62,678 bases of DNA from Pseudomonas sp. GM21 (GTDB lineage: Bacteria; Pseudomonadota; Gammaproteobacteria; Pseudomonadales; Pseudomonadaceae), in assembly GCF_000282215.1 (NCBI RefSeq), contig NZ_AKJS01000194.1, positions 1-62,678 of the forward strand, written 5' to 3'. This document shows, in pieces, positions 8,303-17,100 of the stretch; position 1 is the first letter of the stretch; every line of letters starts with the position of its first letter. The position numbers and the translations under genes are program-made. The notes under the pieces were generated by a model, which saw only the letters and a list, made by a program, of their open reading frames with translations, had not been told where the DNA came from and did no database searches.

Positions 8303-9454
8303 ATGTTACGTGAAACCTTCCTGGCCACTCTGTGCGCCAGCGCACTGATCACCGCTGCAACGCCCGTTTTCGCGGCACCGGTTCAGGAACTGGAAAGCGA
8401 ACAGGGCACCCTTGAGGTCACCACGATCACCAAGGGGCTGGAGCATCCGTGGTCGCTCGCGTTCCTGCCGGATCGTAAGGGTATGTTGGTCACTGAGCGG
8501 CCCGGCAACCTGCGTGTCGTCAGCGTTGACGGCAAACTCTCCGGCCCCATTGATGGCGTGCCGAAGGTCTGGGCCAAGGGGCAAGGGGGCTTGCTGGATG
8601 TGATGCTGTCCCCCGACTTCAGGCAGGACCGCACGGTTTATCTGTCGTACGCCGAAGGCGGCGGGGTGGGCGACAAGGCGGGCACGGCGGTCGGCCGAGG
8701 GCAACTGTCCGAAGACTTGAAAACCCTCAAGGACTTCAAAGTGATTTTCCGCCAAGAGCCGAAGCTCTCAGTCGGTAACCACTTCGGTTCGCGACTGGTG
8801 TTTGATCGCGACGGTTATCTGTTCATCACGCTCGGCGAAAACAATGACCGGCCAACGGCCCAGGACCTCGACAAGCTACAAGGCAAAGTCGTGCGGATCT
8901 ACCCGGACGGCAACGTGCCGGACGACAACCCCTTTGTCGGTCAAGCCGGCGTGCGCCCGGAAATCTGGTCCTACGGGCAGCGTAACCCGCAGGGCGCCGC
9001 GCTCAATCCGTGGACCGGCGTGCTCTGGGAGAACGAGCATGGGCCTCAAGGCGGCGACGAGCTGAACATCATCGAGCGCGGCAAAAACTACGGCTGGCCG
9101 CTGGCAACCCACGGCATCAACTATTCCGGCAACCCGATCCCGGAAGCCAAGGGCAAGGCCGCCGAAGGCACCGTGGGGCCGCGCCATGTCTGGGAAAAGT
9201 CCCCGGGCCTTAGCGGGATGGCATTCTACGACGGTGATCGTTTCAAGCCCTGGCAGCACAACGTGTTCATTGGTGCTCTGGTTAGCCAGGAGCTGATTCG
9301 CTTGCAGTTCGATGGCGATAAAGTCGTTCACGATGAACGCTTGCTCGGTGAACTCAAGGCGCGGATTCGGGATGTGCGGCAAGGTCCGGACGGGTATTTG
9401 TATGTTTTGACCGATGAGGACGATGGAGCGTTGCACAAGGTAGGTTTGAAATAA
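8303..9454 (+). CDS. PQQ-dependent aldose sugar dehydrogenase, periplasmic (YliI/Asd type)
   Basis: 383 aa with a signal peptide (about residues 1-24, ending VFA). The mature protein shows features of the soluble glucose/sorbosone dehydrogenase six-bladed propeller: LEHPWSLAFLPD near the start, VGNHFGSRLVFDRDGYLF (His base region), SYGQRNPQGAALNPWTGVLWENEHGPQGGDELN and the closing RDVRQGPDGYLYVLTDE. These match the soluble PQQ-linked aldose dehydrogenases, which oxidise sugars in the periplasm and pass electrons to the respiratory chain. It follows the small secreted protein gene closely. The actual substrate cannot be read from sequence. Confidence 0.88.
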   Translation: MLRETFLATLCASALITAATPVFAAPVQELESEQGTLEVTTITKGLEHPWSLAFLPDRKGMLVTERPGNLRVVSVDGKLSGPIDGVPKVWAKGQGGLLDVMLSPDFRQDRTVYLSYAEGGGVGDKAGTAVGRGQLSEDLKTLKDFKVIFRQEPKLSVGNHFGSRLVFDRDGYLFITLGENNDRPTAQDLDKLQGKVVRIYPDGNVPDDNPFVGQAGVRPEIWSYGQRNPQGAALNPWTGVLWENEHGPQGGDELNIIERGKNYGWPLATHGINYSGNPIPEAKGKAAEGTVGPRHVWEKSPGLSGMAFYDGDRFKPWQHNVFIGALVSQELIRLQFDGDKVVHDERLLGELKARIRDVRQGPDGYLYVLTDEDDGALHKVGLK

Positions 9455-9520
9455 CCCTGACCGCAGCCTGCATCCGGCTGCGCAGCATTCGTTAATTGAA
9501 AATTGGCCATTGACTTGCTG

Positions 9521-9655
9521 CCCGCCCGAGGCTAATTTCCAGCCATGACTTCCACCGTATTGCGCTGCCAGCCAAGCATTATTACCGCCATTCCTTATTT
9601 GGCGGGCTAGCTCACGACTGCAGCACCCAACCCGCCCTAGAGGCGGGTTTTTACT
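9521..9655 (+). promoter_or_regulatory. Attenuator with competing terminator and antiterminator
   Basis: The terminator pairs CCCGCC (9631-9636) with GGCGGG (9642-9647) and runs into TTTTTA. The same CCCGCC can instead pair with GGCGGG at 9601-9606, overlapping the end of the leader peptide ORF, giving an antiterminator. A further CCCGCC at 9521-9526 can occupy 9601-9606. A ribosome stalled at the Ile codons (9578-9583) would leave 9601-9606 free and allow read-through; a ribosome at the stop codon would cover it and favour termination. Confidence 0.75.
9545..9610 (+). CDS. Leader peptide of the threonine dehydratase gene
   Basis: A 21-codon ORF, ATG to TAG, encoding MTSTVLRCQPSIITAIPYLAG. 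It is loaded with the regulatory amino acids of isoleucine metabolism: Thr x3, Ile x3, Val and Leu x2, including adjacent Ile-Ile codons. It lies just before a terminator that precedes the threonine dehydratase gene. That is the layout of a ribosome-mediated attenuator. Confidence 0.75.
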   Translation: MTSTVLRCQPSIITAIPYLAG

Positions 9656-9694
9656 ATCTGTCTCCAGGGCTCCGAATACAGCCAGGAGACGACC

Positions 9695-10708
9695 ATGAGC
9701 AGCACTCTCGCCCAGCAAAACTTGCTTGAACATTACGTAAAAAAGATCCTCGCCGCGCCGGTGTATGACCTGGCGGTACGTACACCGTTGCAATCGGCGC
9801 CCGCGCTCTCCGAGGCTTTGGGCAATCAGATCCTGCTCAAGCGCGAAGACTTGCAGCCAACGTTCTCCTTCAAGATTCGCGGCGCCTACAACAAGCTGGT
9901 GCAACTCAGTGATGAACAAAAGGCGCATGGCGTGATCACCGCGTCGGCGGGCAATCATGCCCAGGGCGTAGCACTGGCAGCGAAAACGTTGGGGATTGTC
10001 GCGACCATCGTCATGCCGCTTACCACGCCGGAACTGAAAGTGCTCGGGGTTCGAAGTCGCGGGGCGCAGGCGGTGCTGCACGGCGAAAGTTTTCCGTTCG
10101 CCCTCGACTATGCGTTGAGCCTGGCCGAACAAACCGGTCGCTCCTTTGTTTCGCCTTTCGACGACCCGGACGTGATCGCCGGGCAGGGCACCGTGGCGAT
10201 GGAGATCCTGCGCCAGCATCAAGGCCCGCTCGACGCGATCTTTGTGCCGGTGGGCGGTGGAGGTTTGATCGCCGGCATCGCCGCGTACGTCAAATACCTG
10301 CGACCCGAAGTGCGCATCATCGGCGTCGAGTCAGAACATTCGGCGTGTTTGGCGGCAGCGCGCCAAGCGCACGAACGGGTTGTCTTGCCAAGCGTCGGCA
10401 CTTTCGCCGATGGGGTGGCGGTGGCGCAGATCGGTGCTTATGGCTTCGAAGTCTGTCGGTTTTGCGTTGATGAAGTGTTGACGGTCAGTAACGACGAACT
10501 GTGCGCCGCCATCAAGAACATTTACGACGATACTCGCTCGATCACCGAACCGTCCGGCGCGCTGGCGGTAGCGGGCATCAAAAAATACGTGGCGCAAACC
10601 GGCGCCCGTGGCCAGACGCTGGTGGCCATCGACTCGGGGGCTAACATCAATTTCGACAGCTTGCGCCACGTAGCCGAACGCGCAGCATCAGGCTGCGCGA
10701 CGGTGTGA
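9695..10708 (+). CDS. ilvA: Threonine dehydratase, PLP-dependent, lacking the ACT regulatory domain
   Basis: 337 aa. PLP fold type II serine/threonine dehydratase: the Schiff-base lysine is Lys60 in SFKIRGAYNK, the phosphate-binding loop is GGGG at 187-190, and ASAGNHAQG is present. It deaminates threonine to 2-oxobutyrate, the first step to isoleucine. It aligns with the catalytic part of IlvA but ends right after SGANINFDSLRHVAERA, where the usual 504-aa enzyme continues into two ACT-like domains for isoleucine feedback. No frameshifted ACT remnant follows; the next gene ends 13 bp away on the other strand. Length alone would fit a catabolic TdcB-type enzyme, but the leader-peptide attenuator argues for biosynthetic-type control. 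Confidence 0.85.
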   Translation: MSSTLAQQNLLEHYVKKILAAPVYDLAVRTPLQSAPALSEALGNQILLKREDLQPTFSFKIRGAYNKLVQLSDEQKAHGVITASAGNHAQGVALAAKTLGIVATIVMPLTTPELKVLGVRSRGAQAVLHGESFPFALDYALSLAEQTGRSFVSPFDDPDVIAGQGTVAMEILRQHQGPLDAIFVPVGGGGLIAGIAAYVKYLRPEVRIIGVESEHSACLAAARQAHERVVLPSVGTFADGVAVAQIGAYGFEVCRFCVDEVLTVSNDELCAAIKNIYDDTRSITEPSGALAVAGIKKYVAQTGARGQTLVAIDSGANINFDSLRHVAERAASGCATV

Positions 10709-10720
10709 GGTTGGGTGAGG

Positions 10721-11203
10721 TTATTCCTGAACGGCCTTCTCGACCTTGCTCGACGCTGACCAGATCCGATAGCGGACTTCGATATCTTTTGGCACGTAAA
10801 GCACGATCGGCAACTTGCTGTTGTAGCGCAGCAAGAAACCGTCTCCGGACACGGAGACGAAGTCTTGTTTGCTCTTGCCGTCGGGGCAGGCCATGAGTGT
10901 GCTCATCGGGCCGATGACTTTTTCCAGTCGGTAGAACGGGTAGCCCCAGCCTTCGAGGTTTTTCTCGTCAAGCATCCCACCCAGGCGTTGGCGATTGCAG
11001 TCCACGGTCAGCGTCTTACCAGCAAGGATCTCGACCTGGAAGTCGTCTTCTTTGGTTTGCGGGGCAAGGTGAATGACTTGGCGGGAAAAGCCGCTTTCAG
11101 GTTTGGGGAAGGGAGCGATGGATTCAAGCGTTGCGGCATGAGCGATGCTCGACAGCCCGGTAACCATTAGTCCGACAGTTGTGGTAAAGGTCCAGGAACC
11201 CAT
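10721..11203 (-). CDS. eco: Ecotin, periplasmic serine protease inhibitor
   Basis: 160 aa from the ATG preceded by AAGGAGG; longer in-frame readings lack a ribosome site. Signal peptide residues 1-23 (ends AHA). The mature protein matches ecotin throughout: ESIAPFPKPESGFSRQVIHL, the paired cysteines Cys69 and Cys106, and the reactive loop STLMACP with Met104 at the P1 position. Ecotin dimers inhibit trypsin-, chymotrypsin- and elastase-type proteases and protect bacteria from host enzymes. It is convergent with the threonine dehydratase gene. Confidence 0.93.
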   Translation of the reverse strand: MGSWTFTTTVGLMVTGLSSIAHAATLESIAPFPKPESGFSRQVIHLAPQTKEDDFQVEILAGKTLTVDCNRQRLGGMLDEKNLEGWGYPFYRLEKVIGPMSTLMACPDGKSKQDFVSVSGDGFLLRYNSKLPIVLYVPKDIEVRYRIWSASSKVEKAVQE

Positions 11204-11486
11204 GATGCCTCCTTGCTTGTAATCAATTTGTGGCGCCATTCTTACTGTGCTGTGGCGCCAATGCAAACCCGCTGCGATCAGTATGCAAAATGCAGCAGCG
11301 CCGTCGCCCCTTCTTGCAGATTGCACGGCGGTTTTTCTCAGTTTTGGCGCTAAACCATTGATTTGCCGATGAGCTGCACAGCGAAAACTCAGGCATGTTT
11401 TATGCTTTAGCTGTTCTTAAGCTGGCCGGACTGCATAGAGCCAGCATTGATCATTGTTTGGCAATCTCACAAAGGAGAGGGTCGCC

Positions 11487-11750
11487 ATGTTTCTTTCTGC
11501 CTTAGAGCTTCGCAACATCATCGAAAGCAGTTTTTTGCCCAAACGCTGCCAGTGCACACTGTCTCCGGATTTATTGATGTCAGTAAAAGTGTATGCAGAC
11601 AGTCAAACCGATTTGCTGGAACTGAATGTGACCGGCATCGATGCATCGACACTGAATGGCTGTCGGGAAATCAACGAGTTGATCGCCGGGCTGCGCACCC
11701 AACATCGACCTGTCGTCATTTCCCACCCTTGGATGAGTAAAGCGCTTTAG
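11487..11750 (+). CDS. DUF1652 family protein
   Basis: 87 aa from the ATG preceded by AAAGGAGAGG. The start MFLSALELRNIIESSFLPKRC and the LNVTGIDASTLN segment are typical of DUF1652, a family of small cytoplasmic proteins largely confined to Pseudomonas and often present in many copies per genome. Function unknown. Its stop codon overlaps the stop codon of the convergent membrane-protein gene. Confidence 0.85.
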   Translation: MFLSALELRNIIESSFLPKRCQCTLSPDLLMSVKVYADSQTDLLELNVTGIDASTLNGCREINELIAGLRTQHRPVVISHPWMSKAL

Positions 11751-12142
11751 CCCGCGGTTTCGAGTTCTATCGACACGCGCCGGGTCTGAAGAAATCCCAG
11801 GCCCAGCGCCAATTCAACCAGCACCGCCAGCAAAATGCCCGGTCCGGTATGGCCATTGAGCCATTCGCTGAAACCCAGTGCGGCCAAACCAAAGCACCCG
11901 ACCATAAAACCGCTGCACAACGCACTGCGAGTCACGGACGGCGGCTCGTTTCGAATCCAATAGAAGATCAACCCCAGCGCTGCGAACAGCACCGCGCTGC
12001 GCCGCGCAACAAAGCCTGCCGAAGACGAAAACTCAATCCCCCAAATGGCCAGCATCCTGTCCGGCATCACGCCCCAGACCAGTGCCAGTACCAAACACAG
12101 GGTGGCGGTGAACATCGACAACATACGAAACGACAACTGCAT
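11747..12142 (-). CDS. Small integral membrane protein of unknown function
   Basis: 131 aa with four likely transmembrane helices (residues about 7-25, 45-62, 75-93 and 100-118) and short loops; the first helix is preceded by MQLSFR. No family recognised with certainty; the layout resembles small DoxX-like or hypothetical Pseudomonas membrane proteins. It is tail-to-tail with the DUF1652 gene, sharing the bases of both stop codons. Confidence 0.7.
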   Translation of the reverse strand: MQLSFRMLSMFTATLCLVLALVWGVMPDRMLAIWGIEFSSSAGFVARRSAVLFAALGLIFYWIRNEPPSVTRSALCSGFMVGCFGLAALGFSEWLNGHTGPGILLAVLVELALGLGFLQTRRVSIELETAG

Positions 12143-12231
12143 AGCGAATCCTTGCGGCAGTGAGGGAGGCGCTCAGCATAACGCCAGAACCCTCACAGTA
12201 AAACCGCCCGGTTTCGAATCAGACGTTTCAG

Positions 12232-12513
12232 TCAGTTGTAATAAAAATTGCACGCGTCCGAAAGCTTCCTGTAGCTGAGTTCTTGAGGCTTGCCGGATTT
12301 GTCGATGTACTTCATGTCGGCGATAACCACCTTGCATTCATCGGTTATCGGTTCTGTCAGGGACACGACTTTGCCCACGTTTAGCGTCATGCCGTAGTGG
12401 TAAGGCGTGGCGTTGGAAGTGGACGTGGAAGAGGTCGTGTCGTAGGCCTGGGCAAGTCCGGTAAACGCGGTGCAGGCGAGGGTGGAGGCAAGAAGCAGCA
12501 TTCGAGTGTTCAT
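12232..12513 (-). CDS. DUF2790 family secreted small protein
   Basis: 93 aa. Signal peptide residues 1-23 (ends AQA). The mature part has the DUF2790 pattern: HYGMTLNVGKVVSLTEP, CKVVIADMKYIDKSGKPQELSYRKLSDAC, with two Cys that could form a disulfide. This is a Pseudomonas-restricted periplasmic family; some members are induced by copper or stress, but nothing here shows that. Confidence 0.8.
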   Translation of the reverse strand: MNTRMLLLASTLACTAFTGLAQAYDTTSSTSTSNATPYHYGMTLNVGKVVSLTEPITDECKVVIADMKYIDKSGKPQELSYRKLSDACNFYYN

Positions 12514-12728
12514 GTGGCGATCTCCAGTGCAGGCGGAAAATCTGCTCGACGATTAACGTCGAACCTGCCGCACTGGGCGTCAGAAGCGTCTGAGGGCGTG
12601 CGGTCCAGTAGAATTTTGGACCTCAACGTTAAGTGAGGGTTAACCCGGCTGAACACCGCCTGTCGCGATAGGATGAACGCCTGTCGGAAGTTTCGTTAGG
12701 AAAGCCTCTACGGCATCTTCGGCTGGGT

Positions 12729-12967
12729 CCTACAGGGGCCGGTGACTTGTCGACTTTCGCCTGTAGGGTAGTGGGGATTACTGTTGGGGCTCGCTGCAAA
12801 ATCAGCGATCGGGTTTGGTCACCCGATGCCATCTCACATATCTGTGCCATCATTCGCGCTGCGGACATCCAAGTCCTCATAGTGCGTTTCAATGGCGGCT
12901 GTGTGCTGGACGCCTTCGGGCGAACCGATTTGATGGCATCGGTTGACCAAGCCTGTACACAGCCGCC
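12729..12967 (+). ncRNA. Structured RNA candidate (five stems including a three-way junction)
   Basis: Consecutive perfect stems on the plus strand: CCTACAGG/CCTGTAGG (12729-12736 with 12760-12767); TCGCTG/CAGCGA (12791-12796 with 12803-12808); ATCGGGT/ACCCGAT (12808-12814 with 12821-12827). Then comes an 11-bp closing stem GGCGGCTGTGT/ACACAGCCGCC (12894-12904 with 12957-12967). It encloses a CGCC-UUCG-GGCG tetraloop hairpin (12911-12922) and a 7-bp hairpin AACCGAT/ATCGGTT (12923-12929 with 12938-12944), giving a three-way junction. It ends 54 bp before the DUF6124-like gene. It could be a cis-leader or a separate RNA. Overlapping ORFs look non-coding. Confidence 0.6.
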
Positions 12968-13021
12968 TCCCATCGTTTGGTCACGGTGCTGGCGTTATTT
13001 ATTAACCATCGAGTAATCACA

Positions 13022-13318
13022 ATGCCAGCGTTTAAACCGTTTTCAGATCGCTATCGTTCACTCAACAGCGGCGTTACCGACTCAAGTCCCTTGGTGATCG
13101 ACACCGAAGCCAACCCCCAAGACATTCTCGAAGCCGCATTACAGCGAGTACGCGCGTCCAGCCAATTACTTGAAACGCTTCATTGCCAATGCTTCAAGCA
13201 CGGTGATGTTCAGGATATTCCGCACATTACTCACGCGCTTTATTTGCTGGCGCAGGATGGGTATGACCTGTTGGCGGTTGCTCAGCAACGGATGATGGGG
13301 TGGAAGGCGCCGGTCTGA
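13022..13318 (+). CDS. Small protein, DUF6124/DUF3077-like
   Basis: 98 aa from the ATG giving MPAFKPFSDRY. A disordered N-terminal part (residues 1-35) is followed by a helical part (ILEAALQRVRASSQLLETLHCQC and HITHALYLLAQDGYDLLAVAQQRM). This two-helix layout resembles small Pseudomonas proteins of the DUF6124/DUF3077 type. Function unknown. The structured RNA candidate lies directly upstream and a strong terminator directly downstream. Confidence 0.6.
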   Translation: MPAFKPFSDRYRSLNSGVTDSSPLVIDTEANPQDILEAALQRVRASSQLLETLHCQCFKHGDVQDIPHITHALYLLAQDGYDLLAVAQQRMMGWKAPV

Positions 13319-13332
13319 CGGCTGATCTTTAC

Positions 13333-13366
13333 AAAAAAATCCAGCGCTCGAAAGCGCTGGATTTTT
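13333..13366 (+). terminator. Intrinsic terminator after the DUF6124-like gene
   Basis: Perfect stem ATCCAGCGCT-CGAA-AGCGCTGGAT flanked by A6 on the left and T6 on the right. It can work in both directions and separates the DUF6124-like gene from the convergent DUF2931 gene. Confidence 0.92.
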
Positions 13367-13469
13367 TGTTGCGGATGGACTCTCACCGTTAACACTTGAG
13401 GTCGCCCGAACGAAGCATCAATGGCCTGAAGTGGTTCGTGAAAGCGTTCATTAGTCTGTCATCGTTCTT

Positions 13470-14123
13470 TCACTTCCAAGATTCATAGGGCACACCAAAC
13501 TTTTCGACGTAGGCTTTGGAAACAGCTGAAAGGGGACGGTAGTGACCTCCAGACTTACCTTCATACGGACCACGAGGATCAATTACGGCTTTTACCGTAG
13601 TCACCTCGATCGGTGTCATGCAAGGGCCGCCTACCCAGACTCTGGCGATACCTCCGGGGACCAGCCTTATGCCGATTGAATCACGATAACCAGTGATCCA
13701 TTTCCCATCAGCAGCGCAGAAAACCTTTTCACCCTTAAGCATGATCTCCCGAGTAGCCTCAGGGATTTTAATCACCATCAGATAGGTTTGTGGTTCGACT
13801 TGCGACTGCCAGCGGACATAAATTTGTTTGGGCAAGTCGGCCCCTGTTACATGCTTGCCGCTACCGATGCTAGCTCTTTTCGGCCAACCTCGCGGATCGC
13901 CAGAATTGTTTGGAGGCTTTAACATGGAGGCAAGTCCACTCATCGCATGTGGGTATACATGATCCTGAATATCGACGACATCGGCGGTTTCGATCCAAAC
14001 CTCCATGTAAGCGGGGGCTGAGAACCCCAAGTACCAGGATTTGTAAGGCATTGACTGGCTATTCGCAAATGTGCAGCCACTGAGTAGAAAGGTGGCAAAG
14101 GCAACACGAATAAAATTACTCAT
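13470..14123 (-). CDS. DUF2931 family lipoprotein, probable T6SS immunity protein
   Basis: 217 aa lipoprotein: residues 1-17 form a lipoprotein signal with lipobox LSGC (Cys17). The mature protein fits DUF2931 (SWYLGFSAPAYMEVWIETADV, KQIYVRWQSQVEPQTYLMVI, VFCAADGKW). DUF2931 genes often sit next to T6SS lipase effectors of the DUF2235/Tle1 class, where the periplasmic lipoprotein neutralises the toxin. Its ATG overlaps the 3' end of the VgrG-lipase gene by 8 bp, so the two are translationally coupled. Immunity function is inferred from context. Confidence 0.8.
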   Translation of the reverse strand: MSNFIRVAFATFLLSGCTFANSQSMPYKSWYLGFSAPAYMEVWIETADVVDIQDHVYPHAMSGLASMLKPPNNSGDPRGWPKRASIGSGKHVTGADLPKQIYVRWQSQVEPQTYLMVIKIPEATREIMLKGEKVFCAADGKWITGYRDSIGIRLVPGGIARVWVGGPCMTPIEVTTVKAVIDPRGPYEGKSGGHYRPLSAVSKAYVEKFGVPYESWK

Positions 14124-17100
14124 TTGGATGCACCGTGCGCATAGAGTTTTCGTCTGGTCGATTAATGAACACGATATTTAGGTCGCTATTGTTTCGATTT
14201 TTAGCGGCGTTCCAGTTATCGGAGATATGAACATAGTGCTGGAATAGCAGTTCCTCCTCCTGCGAGGTTAGCCCGATTGTTTTTCTTTTCCCCTGAGCGT
14301 AGGCCATCAATTTTTCGGAGATGGGAACGAGTTCCGCGGGTAAGGAAAGTCGTGGTTCGCCTTCGTCAATCTCGCCAAACGGTACTCCATTTTCTACGGC
14401 CAGTTCGCGCATGATCCGAAAGTAAATCAAGGATAAATCACTGCGGACTTCGCGCTGGCTGCTAACTGCGGCATAAACGTATTTCATATCTTTGCGATTT
14501 TCTTTGCCGGTGGTACGAAACGGCACCTCCCACGTACGGATCTCCAACGGAAGGTTATATTGGGCCAATTGATCCTGAAGCCGCTTCAAGTCCTCTTGGG
14601 CAACCTTGTAACTGTTAGCTTCAATAAAAGATGTCCTTTCGTCGACCGGGCTTTTACGCGGTTTGCTGAGCAGTATCCGTTCCATCGCCTTGGGTAAATA
14701 GCCGCCACCGAGGTCCGAGTGAACGCCCGGCAAGATAATATCAGCCGCCCCAAGACTGTTGAGGGCAAAGTTATAACGACGTTCATTTCGAGCGACCAAC
14801 TGGACGACTTTCTTAGCCACGTCTGGCGCCAGATGGATATTGATCCCTGGGTTATAAGCATTATTACCAGTCCAGTCGCCTACCAGGGGATTGGCAATGG
14901 CCGCGACGGTATCGTAAACGCCAATGTAATTTATGGAAACATTAGAGTGCGGTGTCCAAGCAAAGCTGTCAGATAATACCGCCCCCCCAACCGGTAATGC
15001 TTTAGCAAGGATACTTTGGTTACCCTTCAATACCTCATTGGCAAAATCCCTTGCCGCTGCGGAGCCACGGCTGAAGCCGAAGATATCGAACTCGATTTTA
15101 GCCACGCGCTTATCGGGGTTGTTCTCTTGAAAGCGTCGGATTTGCTCAATAATCAGCTTTGGAGTCTCTTCAACCCGTGCCCTGACGCCCTGCACGCCTA
15201 TACCGGTGCCTTGCGAAAAGGTGGAGTCCTCTGCGGTACTGCTGGTACCGATGCCATCCACATAAACGCGCAGGCTGGCCGTCTTGGCATCGATGGGCAA
15301 TGTTTCATCCACTTGGCTTTCATAAAGGTCATAGAGCCGGGCGACGTTGCTGACATCATTGCCATAACTGTTATCCGGGCTACTTCCCTTGCCGTCATAA
15401 CCATGAGCCGCACAGAACTGACGAATATCTTCAGCCGCTTCCTCCAGGTTCACGTCTGGCGCAAAGCAGCCAAACACCCGCTCACTGTTGTTGCGGTTGT
15501 TGCCCGTCCCATCGAAGAACACCCCAACCCGTAAGGTGATGTCTTCCAGCTCGACCTCTTCTTCCTCTTCCTCAAGCTCTTCTTCCTCCAGAGGAGGAGA
15601 GCTCAGTTCCTTCACGGGAGGCGCACTCAACAATTTCCCCGCAGCGGCTGCGGCGGCCATACCGGGGATAATCGGTGCGAGAATCCGAATCCCGCTCCCC
15701 GAACCCGGCGCACCACCCGAATTGCTCTTGACCTCAGCCCCACTAATCGTCACACCCCCGGCATCCACCTTGACGAAACTCCCGCCAGCCTTGGCCGTCA
15801 CCTCCATCCCGCCTTCAACCACCACCTTGTCACCAGCGTTGTAATGAATCTCCTCACCCGCCTCGACAAACTGGGCCGTGCCGACCTTCACATGCCGGGT
15901 CATCGCCACGGTCAGATGATCATCGGCCCGTGCTTCAGTCTTGCGATCCAGGTGGGTGATGCGGTGCTCTTCAACCTTGAACTCGCTGAAGGCGTTGGCC
16001 TCGACGGTGTCGTGGCGCTCGTTGCCGATGCGGATTTTCTGGTCGTGCTGGATGTTTTCATCCCAGTCGCGCTGGGCGTGGAGGTAGATCTGTTCGGCGC
16101 CTTTTTTGTCTTCGATGCGCAATTCGTTGTAGCCCTTGCCGCCCGGTGAGCTGAGGGTCTTGAAGGTGCTACGGGTTTTGTGCGTCGGCAGGTCGTAAGG
16201 GACGAGGTTTTCCTTGTGGTACAGGCAACCGGTGACCAGCGGCTGGTCGGGGTCGCCTTCGAGGAAGGTGACGAGCACTTCCATGCCGACGCGCGGGATG
16301 GCGATGGCGCCGTAGGCACTGCCGGCCCAGCCGGTGGCGACGCGCAGCCAGCAGCTGGTTTTGTCGTTGGCCTGGCCGTCGCGGTCCCAGAAGAATTGCA
16401 CTTTGACGCGACCGTATTCGTCGCAATGGATCTCTTCGCCCGGTGGGCCGGTGACGATGGCGGTCTGGCTGCCGAGGATTTTGGGTTTCGGGTGTTCGAG
16501 GGCAGGGCGGTAGTGCGCGTCCCACGGCGTGGCGAGGAAGCGGTTGCGGTAGCCCTGGTGGAAATCGTCTTTGTTGTGGGTGACGTCGCTGGTGATGTGC
16601 TCGCCGAGCACTTGCGGCTGTTTGCCTTCGTGGACCACTTCCAGCAGCAGCCAGAGGTCGTTCCATTCGGCGCGCGGGTGTTCGCTGAGGGCCATGAAGT
16701 GGCCGCTGACCAAGGTCGGTTCGTCACCTTTGCCTTCGGCGAGTTTGTAGTCGCAGCGATGGCGTTCCAGTGCGCGGGTCGCCAACTGTTTGCCGCGTTC
16801 GCGGGTGAGGAAGTGGCCGGGGTAATCGTAGTCTTCGAGTTCCGGGGCGAAGGCGCTTTTGGCGGCGCCTTCGGGCAGGAGGCGTGGTTTTTCGAAGTCG
16901 TAGTCGCGGCGGCTGACGCGGCTGGTGCGGGTTTCCAGACGCAGGTTGAAGCGCTTGAGCACCGGTTTCTCGGCAGCCATGCCGGAGTCTTGCTGGTAGG
17001 CCACGGGCGAGAGTTTGCGAAACACGGTCTGGTCATCACCGAAGACAATTTTGTGTCCGCTGGCGCTGTGCTGGAAGTGGAAGTGAATGCCTTCTTCTTC

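Noticed and set aside
8876..10222. 448-codon minus-strand frame across the sugar dehydrogenase and threonine dehydratase genes
   Set aside because: Spans two recognised genes and the attenuator in antisense; no start signal and no family similarity.
10676..10705. CGCAGC...GCTGCG palindrome at the end of the threonine dehydratase gene as a terminator
   Set aside because: It lies inside the coding sequence and lacks a following T-run.
12747..13016. 89-codon frame within the structured RNA region
   Set aside because: The pattern of nested perfect hairpins explains the sequence better than coding; no ribosome site precedes it.
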